Assembly (NCBI GenBank): GCA_023132075.1 | Contig: JAGLYT010000063.1 | Span: forward strand, 1-8,207 | Source of the DNA: JAGLHV01 sp023132075 [NCBI: bacterium] | Lineage (GTDB): Bacteria > CBDUZB01 > JAGLHV01 | Direction of reading: 5' to 3' | DNA: 8,207 nt | Shown: piece by piece, positions 5,206 through 8,207 of the stretch | Position numbering within the stretch: the first letter of the stretch is position 1 | How the letters are laid out: every line of letters starts with the position of its first letter | Translations under genes and position numbers: made by a program | Notes under the pieces: generated by a model | The model's input: the letters and a program-made list of their open reading frames with translations, nothing else | The model's database searches: none | What the model was told of the DNA's origin: nothing

Positions 5206-7539
5206 ATGGCTAATTATTTTACCCAATATTTATCTCCTCCTTCCTGGTTAATCATCTCAGAAGGCTGGGACCCCAAACAACAAAACGTAATTGAAACGCA
5301 ATTGACCCTTGGTAATGGGAACATAGGCAGTAGAGGAATTTTAGAAGAAATTCCCCGTAATTGTTTTCCCGGTACTTTCTTCAGCAATATTTATGATAAA
5401 GCAGGTGCACAAGTAACTGAAATAGTCAATGCCCCCAATCCCATAGATTTCAGGGTAATCAGCGAAGGCGAAAAACTCGATGTCACGGCAATGGATGTAC
5501 ATAAGCATAAACGGATTATGGATATGCAAAAGGGTTTTTTAATTAGAAAAACAATTTATCAAAACAGTAAGAAAAAGAAATTTAATTACCAGTCAATGCG
5601 GTTTTTTAGTATGCACGATCCACATATTGCCGTAATGAAAGTTTATATTACTCCCTTAGATGATTCAGCTCATATTACTGTCGAAAGTGCAGTAAATTCT
5701 TCTATCACCAATAAAGGAGTAGTCACCGAAGGGAATAAAAAACATGTTGATATTATAGAATTTGTTAAACACGATAATGTTAACTATTTATGTTTTAAAA
5801 CATTAGACCGGAATATTTTGCTCGCTTATGGAACTCAATTAAAAATAGAACAAAACAAAAAAATTTCCGTTGTTTCTACCCGCTCGTTTGATTTAAAACT
5901 AAAAAAAAATGAAACAGTAATTATTACCAAGTTCTTTACTTTTTATACTTCACTGGAGATTCCAGCTAACCGAATCAAAACCAAAACGATAAAAACTATC
6001 CAAAAAATTACTAAAAAAGGGTTCAATCAACTCTTTAATGACCATTGCAAAGTCTGGCGGAAAAAATGGAAAAAAGCCAATATAGAAATAGAGGGAGATT
6101 CTAAAACGGAAAAGGCATTAAGATTTAATATTTATCATTTGCTTATTTCTGCCGGCACGCAAGATATTGACACCAGCATCAAAGCAAAAGCACTTAGCGG
6201 AGAAGGTTATCGTGGGCACATTTTCTGGGATACGGAAATATTCATCCTCCCTTTTTTTATTTATACGCACCCCATTATTGCCAAGAATTTATTGCTCTAC
6301 CGTTACCGCAGATTAAACGAGGCTCGAAAAAACGCCCAACAAAAAGGTTTCAAAGGAGCTATGTTTCCATGGGAATCAGCTGATACCGGAAAAGATGTCA
6401 CCCCTCAGTGGTATAAAAATGTGGAAGGTAAAATTGAAAAAGTAGATACAATGAAATATGAGCATCATATAACCGCTGACGTTGCCTATGGAATTTTTCA
6501 TTATTTTACCGCCACCAACGATGTTTCTTTTATGTTAAAATACGGATTGGAAATTATTTTAGAGACAGCCAGATTCTGGGCAAGCAGAGTAGAACAGAAT
6601 AAACGGACTAAAAAATACGAAATAAAACATGTTATCGGTCCGGACGAATTTCACGTAGAGGTCAACAACAATGCGTTTACTAATTTAATGGCGAAATGGA
6701 ATTTAGAGATTGCTCGAAAAATATATTTAACCCTAAAAAAAGAATCCCCCGGCCCGGTAAAAACAATTACTAAACAAATCGAATTAAAAATAAAAGAGCT
6801 GGAAGAATGGGAAAATATAGCCCGGAATATGTTTGTTCCTTTTTCCGAGAAAACCGGAATTATTGAAGAATTTGAAAATTATTTTAAACTAAAAAAACTT
6901 CCTCTACCTGAATTGGATAACCACTTTTTGCCTCTTCTACCCAAAAAGATTCATACTATAAATAAAACCCAATTCGTTAAACAAGCCGATGTTGTTATGT
7001 TGTTATACTTATTATCCTCTGCCTTTGATGCTAATTTGAAGAAAAAAAATTATCTCTTTTACGAAAAAAGAACCCTCCATCAATCATCTCTTAGTGTTTC
7101 TATGCATTCTTTAATGGGTGTAGAGGTAGGCGAAAAAATTAAAGCATATCGTTATTTTCTTAATTCGGTGTATGCCGACCTTAATAATATTTACGGTAAC
7201 ACTGTTGATGGAATCCATGCCGCATCGTTAGGAGGAACATGGCAGGCGGTAATCAACGGTTTTGCGGGGGTAAAAGTTGAAAAAGGAATTCTTTCTTTTC
7301 AACCAAAACTCCCCTCCCGGTGGGAAAAAATTAAATTTTTGCTACAATGGAAAGGACATGAAATATCCATAACCATAAACAAAGAAAAAATTAGTCTTAA
7401 CTTTTTTTCTAAAAACAAAAAAGATACTCTGCCGATAAAAGTGTACGGGGTCGTCCAAAAACTACCGGCAAATAAAAGAACCGTTTTTCTTAGAGAAATG
7501 AAGCAAAAAGTACCATTAGATACCAAAGGATTTTATTAA
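5206..7539 (+). CDS. GH65 family alpha-glucoside phosphorylase
   Basis: This 777-residue protein has the normal length of GH65 phosphorylases, which cleave alpha-glucosides with phosphate, inverting to beta-glucose 1-phosphate. The N-terminal beta-sandwich (about 10-250) includes LGNGNIGSRG. The (alpha/alpha)6 barrel follows (about 285-660), with HIFWDTEIFILPF (from 338), GAMFPWESADTG and GPDEFHVEVNNNAFTN (from 478), whose E481 is the predicted general acid. KQADVV (592-597) and the phosphate-loop motif RTLHQSSLS (622-630) come next, then DGIHAASLGGTWQAV and a short beta C-terminal domain. There is no signal peptide, so it is cytosolic. The ATG at 5206 has an SD; an upstream TTG frame at 5110 begins in the -10 hexamer, and its 32 extra residues are not family-like. 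Kojibiose, trehalose, maltose, nigerose and glucosylglycerol are all possible substrates, and I cannot choose among them. No beta-phosphoglucomutase gene is in view. GT4 follows by 16 bp. Confidence 0.92.
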   Translation: MANYFTQYLSPPSWLIISEGWDPKQQNVIETQLTLGNGNIGSRGILEEIPRNCFPGTFFSNIYDKAGAQVTEIVNAPNPIDFRVISEGEKLDVTAMDVHKHKRIMDMQKGFLIRKTIYQNSKKKKFNYQSMRFFSMHDPHIAVMKVYITPLDDSAHITVESAVNSSITNKGVVTEGNKKHVDIIEFVKHDNVNYLCFKTLDRNILLAYGTQLKIEQNKKISVVSTRSFDLKLKKNETVIITKFFTFYTSLEIPANRIKTKTIKTIQKITKKGFNQLFNDHCKVWRKKWKKANIEIEGDSKTEKALRFNIYHLLISAGTQDIDTSIKAKALSGEGYRGHIFWDTEIFILPFFIYTHPIIAKNLLLYRYRRLNEARKNAQQKGFKGAMFPWESADTGKDVTPQWYKNVEGKIEKVDTMKYEHHITADVAYGIFHYFTATNDVSFMLKYGLEIILETARFWASRVEQNKRTKKYEIKHVIGPDEFHVEVNNNAFTNLMAKWNLEIARKIYLTLKKESPGPVKTITKQIELKIKELEEWENIARNMFVPFSEKTGIIEEFENYFKLKKLPLPELDNHFLPLLPKKIHTINKTQFVKQADVVMLLYLLSSAFDANLKKKNYLFYEKRTLHQSSLSVSMHSLMGVEVGEKIKAYRYFLNSVYADLNNIYGNTVDGIHAASLGGTWQAVINGFAGVKVEKGILSFQPKLPSRWEKIKFLLQWKGHEISITINKEKISLNFFSKNKKDTLPIKVYGVVQKLPANKRTVFLREMKQKVPLDTKGFY

Positions 7540-7555
7540 GAAAGGAAAAATAATT

Positions 7556-8207
7556 ATGTCCAAAAAAAAATTAAACATTGCACAGATTCATTGGGGATTT
7601 ATTCCTATTATTGGAGGAGTAGAAACCCATCTATCAATTTTAATGCCCGAATTAGTAAAAAGAGGTCATAAAGTAGGTTTATTAACCGGTTCTGTGGAAC
7701 AGGAAAAAGTACGCTATCAATACCAGGGAGCGGAAATTTATCGTTCCCCTCTTTTTGACCTCAACTGGCTTTATCAAAGAGGACTGGATGGACTGGAAGA
7801 AGAAATCATTCAACTTTATAACACTTTTTTTGACGAACTTAAACCGGATATTGTTCATACTCATAATATGCATTATTTTAGTAAAACTCACATTAAAACC
7901 TTAGAAAAAATATGTAAAAAAAAGGGCATTCCTCTCATCCTTACCGCACATAATGTCTGGGATGATATCCTCTTTTTAAAACTCACCCGGGAAACAAACT
8001 GGTCTCACATAATTGCAGTAAGTCACTATATTGAAAAAGAATTATTTGGTGTTGGCTGTAATGATAAAAATACAACCGTAATTCATCACGGAATAGATAT
8101 CGAAACATTCCAACCCAAGATCAATTCCTCTAATGTTTTGAAAAAACACCCTCAATTAAAAGGGAAACAAATTGTTTTTCACCCGGCCAGAATGGGTATG
8201 GCTAAAG
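7556..8207 (+). CDS. GT4 family glycosyltransferase, 3' end outside window
   Basis: The 217 complete codons from an ATG at 7556 cover the N-terminal Rossmann-like domain and the start of the C-terminal domain of a GT-B glycosyltransferase. Visible GT4 features are the glycine loop IGGVETH (about 19-25), HKVGLLTG, KPDIVHTHN (about 95-103), LTAHNVWDD, HIIAVSHYIEKEL, TVIHHGID and FHPARMGMAKG-like residues at the edge. This class transfers a sugar from a nucleotide-sugar donor, usually with retention. The SD AAAGGA (7541-7546) and the 16-bp gap after the GH65 stop indicate co-transcription with it. Pairing with an alpha-glucoside phosphorylase suggests that it makes an alpha-linked disaccharide or glycoside that the phosphorylase can recycle; this is inference. 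There is no membrane segment in the visible part. Confidence 0.9.
   Translation, partial: MSKKKLNIAQIHWGFIPIIGGVETHLSILMPELVKRGHKVGLLTGSVEQEKVRYQYQGAEIYRSPLFDLNWLYQRGLDGLEEEIIQLYNTFFDELKPDIVHTHNMHYFSKTHIKTLEKICKKKGIPLILTAHNVWDDILFLKLTRETNWSHIIAVSHYIEKELFGVGCNDKNTTVIHHGIDIETFQPKINSSNVLKKHPQLKGKQIVFHPARMGMAK

Overview
The window is AT-rich, and every gene in it has a bacterial Shine-Dalgarno (SD) site. It is organised around a divergent promoter region near position 5050. A TonB-dependent outer-membrane receptor gene together with feoAB, a DtxR-family regulator and a cysteine-rich DUF6485-type gene suggests an anaerobic bacterium with an outer membrane and low GC. Possible sources are a diderm Firmicute such as Halanaerobiia or Negativicutes, or Atribacterota. 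This assignment is an inference from gene content and base composition, not from a marker gene.

Left half, minus strand (5016 down to 1): a short cysteine-rich protein gene (5016-4807) is followed by a metal-uptake cluster. In transcription order the cluster holds a DtxR/MntR-type regulator carrying a C-terminal FeoA-like domain (4671-3946), a separate feoA (3943-3725), feoB (3693-1675), and a TonB-dependent receptor whose 3' end runs off the window (1479 to 1). A near-consensus sigma-70 promoter (TTGACA, 17 bp, TACAAT) precedes the regulator. A perfect 12-bp inverted repeat overlaps its -10 and predicted start site, which is the arrangement expected of an autorepressing metal-dependent repressor. 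A tandem 19-bp repeat containing TTAG-N6-CTAT, upstream of the receptor gene, has the same core geometry and could be a second binding site.

Right half, plus strand: a GH65 family alpha-glucoside phosphorylase (5206-7539) is followed after 16 bp by a GT4 family glycosyltransferase (7556 to the window end, partial). The two probably form an operon for making and phosphorolysing an alpha-glucoside, but the substrate cannot be read from the sequence.

Centre (5017-5205): two back-to-back promoters have their -35 hexamers (both TTGACT) inside the arms of a perfect 17-bp inverted repeat. One protein bound there could therefore control both the cysteine-rich gene and the GH65-GT4 pair. I see no CRISPR array, tRNA, rRNA, transposase or defence gene. 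The most notable points are regulatory: the two palindromes, the tandem repeat, and the mixed Mn-type/Fe-type metal site in the regulator.
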